From Marinobacterium jannaschii DSM 6295 (GTDB lineage: Bacteria; Pseudomonadota; Gammaproteobacteria; Pseudomonadales; Balneatricaceae), in the NCBI RefSeq assembly GCF_000620085.1, contig NZ_JHVJ01000003.1:186001-250000 (forward strand): 64,000 nt of DNA. The letters run 5' to 3'. The position numbers and the translations under genes are program-made. Shown in pieces: positions 46,630 to 56,265 of the stretch; position 1 is the first letter of the stretch, and each line of letters begins with the position of its first letter. The notes under the pieces were generated by a model. That model saw nothing but the letters and a program-made list of their open reading frames with translations. It was not told the DNA's origin and ran no database searches.

Positions 46630-47042
46630 ATGGCTGAGAAATGCCACCAACTTAGCAGGCAAAGCTAAGCTCATTTTCTTTCCGCTGTAGTAAGTAATTG
46701 GCTTTAGGCTTGTTCCATCAAATTCCGATGATCCAACCGGAGTGAATAGTGTTTTGGGTAAAAATGGGCCAGGTTTTACGATCCGTAGCCTGCCTCGCAG
46801 AGAGTTATAGTATCGCCTCTAGTAATGGAATTGCAGGTGCCTGCTTTCGACCCTAAACGGACATTATTAGAGTTATCTCCCTAGGGAACTAACGATACTG
46901 TTGCCAATAGTAGATTGTTACTCCAGTCCGGATACCTAAAAGTAAAAGTACTGTATGCGAACGCCTCAAGCTGATTTAGGTACCGCATAAATCGTCCAGT
47001 TGGTATTCTAGCCGTTTTTGATAGACATAAGGATGTGCCGCT
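46630..47042. other. Non-coding gap before the restriction-modification gene
   Basis: About 410 bases, visibly richer in A and T than the surroundings. No gene, integrase, attachment site or transposon end was recognised. Confidence 0.45.
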
Positions 47043-50000
47043 ATGGCCAGTATTACCGAGCCTACGGATCTTAGAGCTTTACTTCTCGCTAACCTGCCAG
47101 ACCCTCAAGTAGACCCGGATACCTTAGAAGCTTTTATTAGTCGCTGGAAAGATGCCGGTGGTACCGAGCGGGCCAACTACCAACTGTTCCTGAACGAACT
47201 TTGCGAAGTGTTGGGATTGCTCAAGCCGGAGCCTGCTCGAGATGACCAGCGCGACAACGCCTATGTTTTTGAGCGTCGTGTAACGGAAGAGTTTGTCGAC
47301 GGCGGTAACACCAAACGCTTTATCGACCTCTACAAGCGGAGCTGCTTTGTCTGTGAGGCCAAGCAATCGGGACTGGCACTAGAATCTGGACGCTGGGACA
47401 AGGCCATGCGCAAGGCCTTTAACCAGGCTGAAGGCTATGTAAGGGCATTGCCAGCGGTTGAGGGCAGGCCGCCGTTTATTATTGTGACCGATGTTGGCCG
47501 TCATCTAGAACTGTATTCCGAATTCAGCCGCAGTGGAGGCAATTACACCGCCTATCCGGATTCGAACAACTACAAAATCAAACTGGAAGACCTACGCAAG
47601 CCGGAAGTTCAGCAGCGCTTAATTGCTGTCTGGAACGACCCGATGGAGCTAGACCCAAGCCGGGTATCCGCACGGGTTACTCGCCAGATTGCCGACAAGT
47701 TGGCTGAGTTGGCTAAATCTCTGGAAGCTGCCAACCACACGCCGGAGCAGACCTCCGGCTTCCTGATGCGCTGCCTGTTCACCATGTTTGCTGAAGATGT
47801 CGGTTTGCTGCCACATCGTAGCTTCACTGAACTGCTCATCAGGTTGGAAGACCACAAGGCGTTTGCTCCCATGCTGGAGAGCTTGTGGCAAACCATGAAT
47901 ACCGGCGGTTTTTCGCCCATCCTGGAAGACAAGGTACTGAAATTTAACGGTGGACTGTTTTCCGATGCCGAAGCCATTGAACTGAACCGCGATCAGCGCC
48001 TGCTGCTAATTGAAGCCGCCAAATGCGACTGGCGATTTGTGGAGCCAGCCATATTCGGTACCTTGCTGGAACGGGCGTTAGATCCCCGCGAACGCCACAA
48101 GCTCGGCGCTCACTATACCCCTCGCAGCTATGTTGAACGGTTGGTGATGCCAACCATTATTGAACCACTTAGGGAAGAATGGGAAAACGTACAAGCCGCA
48201 GCGGTATCGCTGGAGAGCAAAGGTAAGCATAGCAACGCCGTGGCAGAGATCCGTGCCTTCCATCTACGCCTGTGCAATGTCCGCGTACTGGACCCCGCCT
48301 GTGGCAGCGGTAACTTCCTCTATGTCACGCTGGAACACATGAAGCGCCTTGAAGGCGACGTACTGAACGTACTCCACGAACTGGGCGAAAGCCAAGGCTT
48401 GCTGGATATGGAAGGTATCACTGTCGACCCGCACCAGTTCCTTGGTATTGAAATTAATCCACGTGCTGCCAAAGTGGCCGAAATGGTGCTGTGGATCGGT
48501 TACCTGCAATGGCACTTCCGCACCTATGGCAACACCAATCCCCCGGAACCGGTATTACGTGACTTTCACAATATCGAAAACCGTGATGCCCTGATCGACT
48601 ATGATAGCCGCAGTGAACTGCTTGATGAAAACGGCCAGTCAGCGACCATCTGGGATGGCCTAACAATGAAACTCAGCCCAGTTACAGGCGGGCTAATTCC
48701 AGATGAAAGCGCTCGTATTCCGGTTTACCAGTATCATAACCCCAAGCAATCTGACTGGCCTGAGGCTGATTTCATTGTGGGTAATCCACCGTTTATCGGG
48801 GAAAAGCGTATGCGACAAGCTTTAGGCGATGGATATGTTGGTGCTCTTCGCGACACATACTCTTCGTTGCCTGCCTGTGATCTCGTAATGTACTGGTGGC
48901 ATGTCGCGGCAGAAAGAGTCCGTACCGGAATAAGCAAGCGCTTCGGCTTTATCACCACCAATAGTGTCACTCAACTGAAAAACCGACAGGTAATTGAGCC
49001 ACATCTGTCATCCAATTTGCACATCACGTTCGCTATCCCAGACCATCCGTGGATCGATGCGGGAGATGGGGCTGCCGTTCGTATTGCCATGACCGTCGCA
49101 GCTGTAGAAGCCGAAAACGGATCTCTATTGCTGGTGGCAGAGGAAAACGACTCGGGGGAAGACGCCAAGAATATTAGCTTTACCCAACATTCCGGACAAA
49201 TTCACGCTAACCTTCGTGTGGGCGCCGCACTCTCGAAAGCTATTACTCTGTCCAGTAATTCATCAGTTGTGTTTCAGGGCGTTAAACTTGTAGGGAATGG
49301 TTTCCTTCTCGATGAAACACAGCGTAATAGTTGGATTTCAGTCACTCCGCTCTGGGAACGTTATCTGCCCCGACTAATTGCCGGCGCTGATCTTACCAAA
49401 GGTAGGGAAGCACGCTATTGCATTGACTTCTTTGGACTTACTTGCGAACAAGCTGCGGCTGCCTGCCCTCCAGCCTATCAACAGGTGTTGACTGAAGTTA
49501 AGCCTATGCGTGATAACAACAACGACCGCTTTTTCAGGGAATACTGGTGGCTATTTGGTCGTGCTCGCGGGGATATGCGAGCAGCATTATCAGGGCTTGA
49601 TCGCTATATCATTACCAGTGAAGTTTCCAAACACCGTTTTTTCACCTTCGCCTCCACCCAGCGAACTATTGCTGATGGCTCACTAGCTGTAGTCGCATCC
49701 GAAAGCGCAAGTTACCTAGGGATACTGAGTAGCAGGATACACGTCCTTTGGGCATTGAGTCAGGGTGGCCGAATGGGAGTGGGGAACGATGCTCGCTGGC
49801 AAAACGGCCCTTGCTTTGAGAACTACCCTTTCCCCGACACCAGCATCAAGCAACAGCAGACCATCAGTGCCCTAGCTGAGCACATCGACTCCCATCGTAA
49901 ACGTCAGCAAGCCGCACACGACAACCTGACCTTGACCGGCATGTATAACGTGTTAGAAAAATTGCGCAAGCAAGAACCTCTGACTTCCAAAGAGAAAAGT

Positions 50001-50555
50001 ATTTACGACGACGGACTAATTGGCATTCTTCGTGAGCTTCATGACGACCTTGACCGAGCCGTTTTAGATTCCTACGGCTGGAATGATCTAGCTGATAAGC
50101 TGGTAGGTTTACCCGGTGCGACCACACCGTACCAGGAAAAACCCGAGGCTCAGACCGAAGCTGAAGAGGAGCTGCTGAAGCGGCTCGTGGCACTCAATCA
50201 TAAGCGTGCCGCAGAGGAGACTCAAGGCAAGATCCGCTGGTTACGCCCTGACTATCAGAATCCAGATTACGGAAAAGAAGGGGCCTCTACTTATGACTCT
50301 GTTCAACTTGAGGCGAATGTCACGGTTACTCCCAAAGCAACCAAAGCTAAAAAGCTCACTTGGCCAAAAATCATGCCAGAGCAAATCGCCAGTGTTAAAG
50401 ACGCTCTCCAGAAAGGCCATTACACTGCCGAAGCCATCACGGCTTTATATAAAAGCCCGAAAACAACCTTACCCAAAGTTCAGGAAGCGCTGGAATCACT
50501 CGCATCCCTGGGTCTAGTGACTCACAGTGTCGACCAGTATCAGTTGGTTAGTTAG
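47043..50555 (+). CDS. Type IIL (MmeI-like) restriction-modification protein
   Basis: This 1170-residue single-chain enzyme carries endonuclease and N6-adenine methyltransferase parts and a target-recognition region. The nuclease site is D95-x9-E105-x-K107, the same spacing as reported for MmeI. Methyltransferase motif I is Asp-Pro-Ala-Cys-Gly-Ser-Gly-Asn-Phe (417-425) and motif IV is Asn-Pro-Pro-Phe (581-584). The target-recognition part is about residues 700-950, and a helical tail includes a likely winged-helix end. It is longer than MmeI (about 920). There is no separate methylase, and the gene stands alone. Base composition is lower in G+C than its neighbours, suggesting acquisition by transfer. 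Confidence 0.88.
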   Translation: MASITEPTDLRALLLANLPDPQVDPDTLEAFISRWKDAGGTERANYQLFLNELCEVLGLLKPEPARDDQRDNAYVFERRVTEEFVDGGNTKRFIDLYKRSCFVCEAKQSGLALESGRWDKAMRKAFNQAEGYVRALPAVEGRPPFIIVTDVGRHLELYSEFSRSGGNYTAYPDSNNYKIKLEDLRKPEVQQRLIAVWNDPMELDPSRVSARVTRQIADKLAELAKSLEAANHTPEQTSGFLMRCLFTMFAEDVGLLPHRSFTELLIRLEDHKAFAPMLESLWQTMNTGGFSPILEDKVLKFNGGLFSDAEAIELNRDQRLLLIEAAKCDWRFVEPAIFGTLLERALDPRERHKLGAHYTPRSYVERLVMPTIIEPLREEWENVQAAAVSLESKGKHSNAVAEIRAFHLRLCNVRVLDPACGSGNFLYVTLEHMKRLEGDVLNVLHELGESQGLLDMEGITVDPHQFLGIEINPRAAKVAEMVLWIGYLQWHFRTYGNTNPPEPVLRDFHNIENRDALIDYDSRSELLDENGQSATIWDGLTMKLSPVTGGLIPDESARIPVYQYHNPKQSDWPEADFIVGNPPFIGEKRMRQALGDGYVGALRDTYSSLPACDLVMYWWHVAAERVRTGISKRFGFITTNSVTQLKNRQVIEPHLSSNLHITFAIPDHPWIDAGDGAAVRIAMTVAAVEAENGSLLLVAEENDSGEDAKNISFTQHSGQIHANLRVGAALSKAITLSSNSSVVFQGVKLVGNGFLLDETQRNSWISVTPLWERYLPRLIAGADLTKGREARYCIDFFGLTCEQAAAACPPAYQQVLTEVKPMRDNNNDRFFREYWWLFGRARGDMRAALSGLDRYIITSEVSKHRFFTFASTQRTIADGSLAVVASESASYLGILSSRIHVLWALSQGGRMGVGNDARWQNGPCFENYPFPDTSIKQQQTISALAEHIDSHRKRQQAAHDNLTLTGMYNVLEKLRKQEPLTSKEKSIYDDGLIGILRELHDDLDRAVLDSYGWNDLADKLVGLPGATTPYQEKPEAQTEAEEELLKRLVALNHKRAAEETQGKIRWLRPDYQNPDYGKEGASTYDSVQLEANVTVTPKATKAKKLTWPKIMPEQIASVKDALQKGHYTAEAITALYKSPKTTLPKVQEALESLASLGLVTHSVDQYQLVS

Positions 50556-50780
50556 TGAAGTGAGAGATAGTCCTCAGAACCTTAATTAACTCGATGTCTA
50601 TACCTGGTTTCATATTGAAACATTCAGGTCTCACTATCCCTGTGGCGGCCTGCTGATATTTCGTTTCGGCTCGATACTGAGCCCGTATGGTCCCGTCTAA
50701 TGTCCGCTTTGTGCCGAAAGCGGACTACATCCTGGATGGTTAGGCTTTGCAGTAATACCTATCTAGATCGAAGAGTTAAT

Positions 50781-50813
50781 AAGAACCCGGCCGATAAGCC
50801 GGGTTCTTTTTTA
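50781..50813. terminator. Terminator after the MmeI-like gene
   Basis: AAGAACCCGG (50781-50790) pairs with CCGGGTTCTT (50799-50808), followed by TTTT. It probably also serves the convergent oxygenase gene. The rest of the 50556-50882 gap holds nothing I can name. Confidence 0.88.
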
Positions 50814-50882
50814 CCTTATGCCAGAGAGATAAATGGTTTGGCCTTCATTTCAGGCGGTGAACTATAGCGATGAAATAGCTAT

Positions 50883-51776
50883 TTAATCGGTTAGGGTATC
50901 AGGGCGGTTGGTTTCGCGTACAAAATGGATCGGCAGTGCCCGGCCGTAGAACTGTTTGGAGTGTTCCGGGCGGTTTACCGTGTCGGGATCAGTCATATAG
51001 GTTGGCAGGGCGGTAATCCAGGCACCCGGGCCTCTCACTTCCTGTACCCGGTGCAGGGCATAGCGGCCTTTGAACAGCTGCAGGTAGCCTGGCTTCCATT
51101 CCAGTTCATAGACCCCTTCTTTATCACCACTGAGTACCCGGTTTACCCCTTCGATATTTTCGTCTTCCACCGAACGGATATTGGGGGCGTATTCAAAGGT
51201 GCCGCCCTCTGCAGGCTGTTCCACGGAAACGCTGACCGTGAATTCATTACCGTCGAAGTGCCATGGAAAGTAGTCACCATCTTCGAGAACGCCGTATGGG
51301 CAGCGTGCCAGGGGATCGGCCCAGGTATAGATCGGCCAGATACCGAGGCATTCACCAATAAAGCGGGTCATGATGTCATTGTCATACATCGCCAGCATAT
51401 CGGAGTCTTCAGGGATGATATCGGTATTGATAAATCCGGCGGTACGGTGCTGCAGGAAGCGGTTAGGGTGCTGTTGCGGCAGCTCTGAATCCTCCTTGGT
51501 CATATAGGGATTGTGCTTCTGCTCCGAGCGGAAGATGCATGGCATCAGGCGATGGGCTTCCTGTCGCATCCGTTCCTGCGCGTCTGGGCGGACAAAGTCG
51601 GCGATGACGCTGCAGCCGATATCGTCTAACTGTTCCCGGCAGCGTGCTACTAGTTCTCGGGTTATTGGATGATCGAGATCGTGGATCGGATAGCTGTCCA
51701 GATCGACGATCTGCGCCAGGCGCGCCAGTTGCTGGTCGTAGCTTGCAATGGTGTTTTCTGCTGTTAATGCCGTCAT
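50883..51776 (-). CDS. 2-Oxoglutarate/Fe(II)-dependent oxygenase-like protein
   Basis: This 297-residue protein has the iron facial triad H173-x-D175 ... H242 and an Arg at 248 to bind 2-oxoglutarate. These lie in Trp-His-Phe-Asp-Gly-Asn-Glu-Phe and Leu-His-Arg-Val-Gln-Glu-Val-Arg-Gly-Pro, the jelly-roll pattern. It resembles the HalD/ArpA-like group of amino-acid-modifying oxygenases, though the exact substrate is unknown. It is downstream of BCCT and LysR genes on the same strand, so a role in quaternary amine or amino-acid use is possible. Confidence 0.78.
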   Translation of the reverse strand: MTALTAENTIASYDQQLARLAQIVDLDSYPIHDLDHPITRELVARCREQLDDIGCSVIADFVRPDAQERMRQEAHRLMPCIFRSEQKHNPYMTKEDSELPQQHPNRFLQHRTAGFINTDIIPEDSDMLAMYDNDIMTRFIGECLGIWPIYTWADPLARCPYGVLEDGDYFPWHFDGNEFTVSVSVEQPAEGGTFEYAPNIRSVEDENIEGVNRVLSGDKEGVYELEWKPGYLQLFKGRYALHRVQEVRGPGAWITALPTYMTDPDTVNRPEHSKQFYGRALPIHFVRETNRPDTLTD

Positions 51777-52050
51777 AAGAACCTCACAGGTTTATTTTTG
51801 TTCTGGCTCTATATTCGCTGTGGGAGAAACTTTGCGTCCAACGCAGAAAAATGGTCGCGAAGATCGGTTTTTTGAATGGGGCTTAATTGGCGGGGGCTGC
51901 GAGCGCGCTTTATAAGAACGATGGAAGTTTTTGATTTTTCGAAGTGTGATTTTCAATACTAAACGACTGCCGGTCTGCTTTGTTGCGGCTTTAGGTGCTG
52001 ATTTTCTCACTGAAGATGAGATCGGCGTTTTAAAGTTGGTCGGCACAGAT

Positions 52051-52080
52051 AAAGAACCCAGCCGATTGGCTGGGTTCTTT
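52051..52080. terminator. Terminator downstream of the BCCT remnant
   Basis: AAAGAACCCAGCC (52051-52063) pairs with GGCTGGGTTCTTT (52068-52080) around loop GATT. On the minus strand it lies 32 bases past the stop codon of the remnant, as a leftover of the former full gene. Confidence 0.82.
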
Positions 52081-52111
52081 GAGGGGATTATGCGCTGGCT
52101 GTTGCTTCAGC

Positions 52112-52396
52112 CTATTGTGGCTGAAGTTGGGCGACTGGCTCTTCGTTGAGCGCCCGCCAGATAGAGATAGCCATCAGGATGACCATCATGGCTGAAGGCA
52201 GGCCGGCGCAGATTGAGGCGGTCTGCACTGTCTTAAGACCTCCGGCGACCAACTGGCCTGCTGCGATAGCGCCGACGGCCAGTCACCAGTTCATGCGGCT
52301 GATCTGCGTTGCTTCCAAGCTGCCTCGTGAGCTTAAGGAACAGGGCTCCAGCGTGCCGGAATCCGTTGAGGTAATGAAGTTAGTCAGCAGTAGCAG
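52112..52396 (-). pseudogene. 3' remnant of a BCCT transporter gene
   Basis: On the minus strand, about 94 codons match the C-terminal end of the intact BCCT protein encoded at 53497-55131. Remnant and intact gene share Asp-Ser-Gly-Thr-Leu, Leu-Ser-Ser-Arg-Gly-Ser-Leu-Glu, Val-Gly-Ala-Ile-Ala-Ala-Gly and Gly-Gly-Leu-Lys-Thr-Val-Gln-Thr-Ala. The reading frame is kept throughout, except that TGA at 52283-52285 stands where the intact gene has Gly. The natural stop is TAG at 52112-52114. No 5' part is present. The differences from the intact copy suggest an old second transporter and not a recent duplication. Confidence 0.82.
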
Positions 52397-52431
52397 GGAT
52401 GCCTGGTTCGACATCCCTTGGAAATCGAAAT

Positions 52432-53373
52432 TTAGTCGTCCTGGGCCGGTGCCGCTGTATTCAGGCCTCCTTCCTGTGCCACCAGAGACATCAGCCAGCG
52501 TCTGAAACACTCTACGCCGGATTTCGGACGCTGTTGCTGGTCGGGTTCCAGCATATAGAACTGGGACTTGGTGATCAGTGTGGTATCGACCGGCGGTACT
52601 AACAGGCCGCTGTTTAGATAGTCATCGACCAGGTTGGCCCAGGCCAGTGCCAGTCCCTGCCCGTTCAGAGCTGACTGAATCACCAGCGGATAGTTGTTGA
52701 TATTCAGCCGACGGGTGCTGTCCGGTGGCGCTGGCAGGCCGCTCTCCCGAAACCAGTCGGTCCAGCTGACCCACTCCTCATTGACTTCCAGCGACAGCAA
52801 GGTGCCCTGGGTCAGGTTTTCCGGGTCTCTGAGCTGGGGGTTTTTCTCCAGATAGGCCGGACTGCAGACAGGAAAAACCGTTTCGCTGAACAGCGGCGTG
52901 ACCTGCAGGTCCTGCGGCGGCGTGCGGCAGTAGAACAGGGCGATATCGAATTCGCTCTGCCTGACATCGCGCAGTGAGTCCACCGCCAGAATACGCAGGT
53001 CGATCTCCGGGTGCAGTTCCTGAAACTCACCGTAACGGGGCAGTAACCAGAAAGAAGCCATGGCGTTGGTGGTGACGACCGTCACCTGCTGGTCGCCCTG
53101 CCACTGCAGGATATCGCCGGTAGCCCCGGCCAGCAGCAGCAGCGACTGCTGAACGCTGTCGTAATATTCCGCCCCGGTGGTTGTCAGGCTGAGGGCGCGC
53201 TTGTCACGGATAAACAGGTTGCGGCCGAGATAGTCTTCCAGATGACGGATCTGGCGACTGATGGCGCCTTGAGTGACGCTTAATTCATCCGCCGCGCGGG
53301 TAAAACTTAAATGACGTGCAGCCGCTTCAAAGGCCACCAGGCTATTGAGCGGCGGTAGTGGTTTGATTCGCAT
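52432..53373 (-). CDS. LysR-family regulator (GcvA-like)
   Basis: The 313-residue product starts at Met-Arg-Ile-Lys-Pro-Leu-Pro-Pro-Leu-Asn-Ser-Leu (53371-53373 in complement), the typical GcvA-type N-terminus preceded by GGTGAAGG. An upstream in-frame extension to 53475 overlaps the BCCT terminator and is unlikely. Helix-turn-helix lies at about residues 20-65. It sits between an intact BCCT gene and a BCCT remnant, so control of osmolyte uptake or use is likely. Confidence 0.85.
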   Translation of the reverse strand: MRIKPLPPLNSLVAFEAAARHLSFTRAADELSVTQGAISRQIRHLEDYLGRNLFIRDKRALSLTTTGAEYYDSVQQSLLLLAGATGDILQWQGDQQVTVVTTNAMASFWLLPRYGEFQELHPEIDLRILAVDSLRDVRQSEFDIALFYCRTPPQDLQVTPLFSETVFPVCSPAYLEKNPQLRDPENLTQGTLLSLEVNEEWVSWTDWFRESGLPAPPDSTRRLNINNYPLVIQSALNGQGLALAWANLVDDYLNSGLLVPPVDTTLITKSQFYMLEPDQQQRPKSGVECFRRWLMSLVAQEGGLNTAAPAQDD

Positions 53374-53398
53374 CGCCTTCACCCCAAGGCATATGAAC

Positions 53399-53428
53399 GA
53401 AAAGCCCGCTACCAGGCGGTAACGGGCT
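53399..53428 (-). terminator. Terminator after the BCCT gene
   Basis: On the minus strand AGCCCG..TACC and GGTA..CGGGCT form a stem with one mismatch, followed by TTTTC. It lies 70 bases after the BCCT stop codon. Confidence 0.7.
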
Positions 53429-53496
53429 CTCTGGAATTTCCTCTCAGGCCGATTGAGCGACATCCGGTCGCTCAATCGGCTGATCAGTTTATTTAA

Positions 53497-55131
53497 TCAC
53501 ACCGCCGCAGTGGTCGCATCTTCCTCTGCGACACGGTGCAGTTGCGCGATCGGCTCATCGCGCAGGGCGCGCTGTATCGACAGGGCCATCAGAATCACCA
53601 GCATTGCAGCGGGCAGGGCGGCACAGATGGTGGCGGTCTGTACCGTCTTAAGTCCGCCGGCCCAGAGCAGGCCGGCGGCGATGGCGCCCACCATGATGCC
53701 CCAGATGACGCGACTGGCTTGCGGCGGTTCCAGGCTGCCTCTTGAGCTCAGGGTGCAGAGTACCAGGGTGCCGGAATCTGCCGAGGTGACGAAATAGGTC
53801 ACCAGTAACAGCGTTGCCAGTGCGCTCAGCACGGTGCTGACGTTCGCGCCGGAATGTTCCTCGATCTTGTCGAACAGGGTAAAGATCGCCTGGGTTGAAT
53901 CCGCTTTAGTGGCGGTCAGGATAGCGCCGCCTTCAAACTTCGCCGCATCATCCGTCAGTTGCTGGGTTTCCACCTGAGCCTGATGGGCGGCGCGGTCATC
54001 GTGTTCATACTTCAGCGCAGCACCGCCAAAGGAGGCGATCCAGAAGAAGCCGAACAGGGTCGGTGCCAGCAAAGCGCCACCCACCAGTTCGCGAATGGTG
54101 CGGCCCCGGGAGACGCGGGCGATAAACATGCCGACAAACGGCGCCCAGGTCAGCCACCAGGCCCAGTAGAAGGCGGTCCACCAGTTCTGCCACTGAGAGT
54201 CTTTCTGGGCATCGCTCCACAGGCTCAGGCCGATGATATTCTGAGCGTAGTCTGCGGTGCCTTCGAGATAGGTATGCAGGATGTAACGGGTCGGGCCAAA
54301 CAGCAGCACGCCGGCCAGTATCACCAGCGACAGCACCATGTTCCAGACAGAGAGCAGGCGGATACCACGACCGACTCCGGACATCACCGACATGATCGCA
54401 ATCAGCGAGATTACCGTGATCATAATGATCTGGTTAGTGATGCTGACCTCAATACCGAACAGTTTTTCCATGCCGGTGCTCATCTGCACCACACCGAGTC
54501 CGAACGAGGTGGCAATACCAAAGGCGGTAATGGCAACAATCAGGATATCGACGAAGTGACCGAGCCAGCCGTTCAGGCGTTGCTCACCGAACAGGGGGAT
54601 CAGTGCCGAGCGGATAGTCAGAGGCTTGCCTTTGCGATAGGAGAAGTACGCCAGGCCCAGGGCGGTCATGATGTACAGTGCCCAGGGATGCAGTCCCCAG
54701 TGGAAGAAGCTGACCCGCATCGCGGTCTGTGCGGACTCTTCACTCAGAGAGGTCTCCGAAAAAGGGTTACCGGCATAGTGCCACATCGGCTCGGCCACCG
54801 ACCAGAACAGCAGGCCGATCCCCATGCCGGCGCTGAACAGCATCGACAGCCAGGAGCCGAGGCTGAACTCAGGTTTCTCGTTGTCTTTGCCCAGTCTGAT
54901 ATTGCCAAAACGGCTTAGCATCAGATAAATCAGGAAAACCAGGATGCCTGAGGCCATTGCCAGATAGAACCATTTAAAATGGTGGAGGATATCGGTTGAT
55001 ATTTCGCTGAATAAAGCCCCGGCTTTATCCGCTAAAACGCCACATGTGATGACAAAACCGATAATTAGTATTTTTGATATCAGGGTGACGGTGGGGTCTA
55101 TACCCCGAAATATCCCACTATCAGTGCGCAT
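53497..55131 (-). CDS. BCCT-family transporter (betaine/carnitine/choline)
   Basis: This 544-residue inner-membrane protein has about 12 hydrophobic segments. The BCCT signatures are Gly-Met-Gly-Ile-Gly-Leu-Leu-Phe-Trp-Ser-Val-Ala-Glu-Pro near residue 99 and Trp-Thr-Ala-Phe-Tyr-Trp-Ala-Trp-Trp-Leu-Thr-Trp-Ala-Pro-Phe near residue 325. The Gly-Met-Gly-Ile-Gly form is typical of sodium-coupled betaine-type members. It probably imports glycine betaine or a similar zwitterion used by the Rieske and sarcosine pathways nearby. Confidence 0.9.
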   Translation of the reverse strand: MRTDSGIFRGIDPTVTLISKILIIGFVITCGVLADKAGALFSEISTDILHHFKWFYLAMASGILVFLIYLMLSRFGNIRLGKDNEKPEFSLGSWLSMLFSAGMGIGLLFWSVAEPMWHYAGNPFSETSLSEESAQTAMRVSFFHWGLHPWALYIMTALGLAYFSYRKGKPLTIRSALIPLFGEQRLNGWLGHFVDILIVAITAFGIATSFGLGVVQMSTGMEKLFGIEVSITNQIIMITVISLIAIMSVMSGVGRGIRLLSVWNMVLSLVILAGVLLFGPTRYILHTYLEGTADYAQNIIGLSLWSDAQKDSQWQNWWTAFYWAWWLTWAPFVGMFIARVSRGRTIRELVGGALLAPTLFGFFWIASFGGAALKYEHDDRAAHQAQVETQQLTDDAAKFEGGAILTATKADSTQAIFTLFDKIEEHSGANVSTVLSALATLLLVTYFVTSADSGTLVLCTLSSRGSLEPPQASRVIWGIMVGAIAAGLLWAGGLKTVQTATICAALPAAMLVILMALSIQRALRDEPIAQLHRVAEEDATTAAV

Positions 55132-55395
55132 TTAAAGCTCTCCGTTTTTATTATTATCTGATCGCTTTTAAGTGGTCTTTGTCGTCCTCTGTCTTTCTAA
55201 AAAACAGCGTCAGAAATAGACGTTAAAAGCAGTACAGCATGACTGAATGGAATGGAAAGCCCCGCTATGCAGCGGCGGGGATTCGTCCATTCTTCTTCAG
55301 GGAACACATATTGGTTAAAACATTGATCTGCATCAAACGACTTTTCGGCCGTTGTTGGATGAGCTTTGGTAATGATGTCTGCACGGCTTCCAGCG

Positions 55396-56265
55396 CTACT
55401 CAGATGTAGCCGGTGATGCCTGCCTGAGTTGTGACCAGACCATTAACAACGCCGCGCCAATAACCAGAACGCCGCCCAGCAGGTTATTGCCACTCAGAGT
55501 CTCCTGCAGCAGTAACCAGGCCCAGAATACCGAAGCAATCGGCTCGACTGTGGAATAGATCGCCACATCAAATTGCCTGCGGATAATACCGATTCCCTTA
55601 ATCAACAACAGAAACGGAATAAAGGTCGAGACAATACCCAGTGCCAGGGAGGCGCTCCAGCCCTGATAGGATTGAGGCAGTTCGGCATAGCCGAGGATAG
55701 CGGGGATGGAGAACACCGCGGCACCGCCAATCAGTGTCCAGGCCGATGATCCCAGCGCATCGCCCGGCGGCATAAAGCGGGGCGCGCCCACCAGATAAGC
55801 GCTGTAGAACAGTGCGGCGCCAAGGCCGAACAGCATGCCGGCCGCCGAGCCGGAGAAGTTGCCATCCAGGGTGCAATAGATGCCAAACAGCGCGCCGCCC
55901 AGCGCCAGCAGCTTCAGTGCGGACAGCTGCTCTTTACGGCGTATCCAGCCCTGCAGAAAGACAAACAGTGGGTAAAGGCTGAGCAGCATCACCGTCAGGC
56001 TGACACTGATATGTTGCAGGGCCAGGAAATAGCAGAGTGAGGCAAAACCGTTAAATATTCCCAGTACGCCGGGGCCTGCCCGCAGGCGGCCGGTTTGGCG
56101 GGGCAGCAACAGCAGTAGCAGCAGGCTGGGAATCAGAAAGCGCAGCCACACCAGGCCCAGGGCGTTGGCGCCATCGGCATAGACCTCTCGGGCGAATATC
56201 GGTTGCAGGCTGAAGCCAAGGGCGGCCAGCAGAATAAGCAGGGCGCCCTGAAGGTAGTGTTTCAT
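55396..56265 (-). CDS. EamA/DMT-family transporter
   Basis: This 289-residue protein has ten predicted membrane segments in two five-helix EamA repeats (about residues 4-135 and 148-280). DMT proteins of this sort export metabolites or amino acids, or act as uptake systems; the substrate is not evident. It is divergent from the Rieske oxygenase operon across a 445-base gap. Confidence 0.85.
   Translation of the reverse strand: MKHYLQGALLILLAALGFSLQPIFAREVYADGANALGLVWLRFLIPSLLLLLLLPRQTGRLRAGPGVLGIFNGFASLCYFLALQHISVSLTVMLLSLYPLFVFLQGWIRRKEQLSALKLLALGGALFGIYCTLDGNFSGSAAGMLFGLGAALFYSAYLVGAPRFMPPGDALGSSAWTLIGGAAVFSIPAILGYAELPQSYQGWSASLALGIVSTFIPFLLLIKGIGIIRRQFDVAIYSTVEPIASVFWAWLLLQETLSGNNLLGGVLVIGAALLMVWSQLRQASPATSE

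Noticed and set aside
46630-50882. Search for an integrase, attachment repeats or transposon ends around the MmeI-like gene
   Set aside because: None could be recognised by eye; only the lower G+C content hints at transfer.
51792-52046. A possible 84-residue basic protein upstream of the oxygenase gene on the minus strand
   Set aside because: It is Lys/Ser/Pro-rich, has no ribosome site that I can see, and overlaps the probable promoter of the oxygenase.
52146-52505. A 119-codon plus-strand frame
   Set aside because: It is the antisense reading of the BCCT remnant and the end of the LysR gene.
53959-54918. A 319-codon plus-strand frame rich in His, Gln and Asp
   Set aside because: Antisense shadow of the intact BCCT gene.
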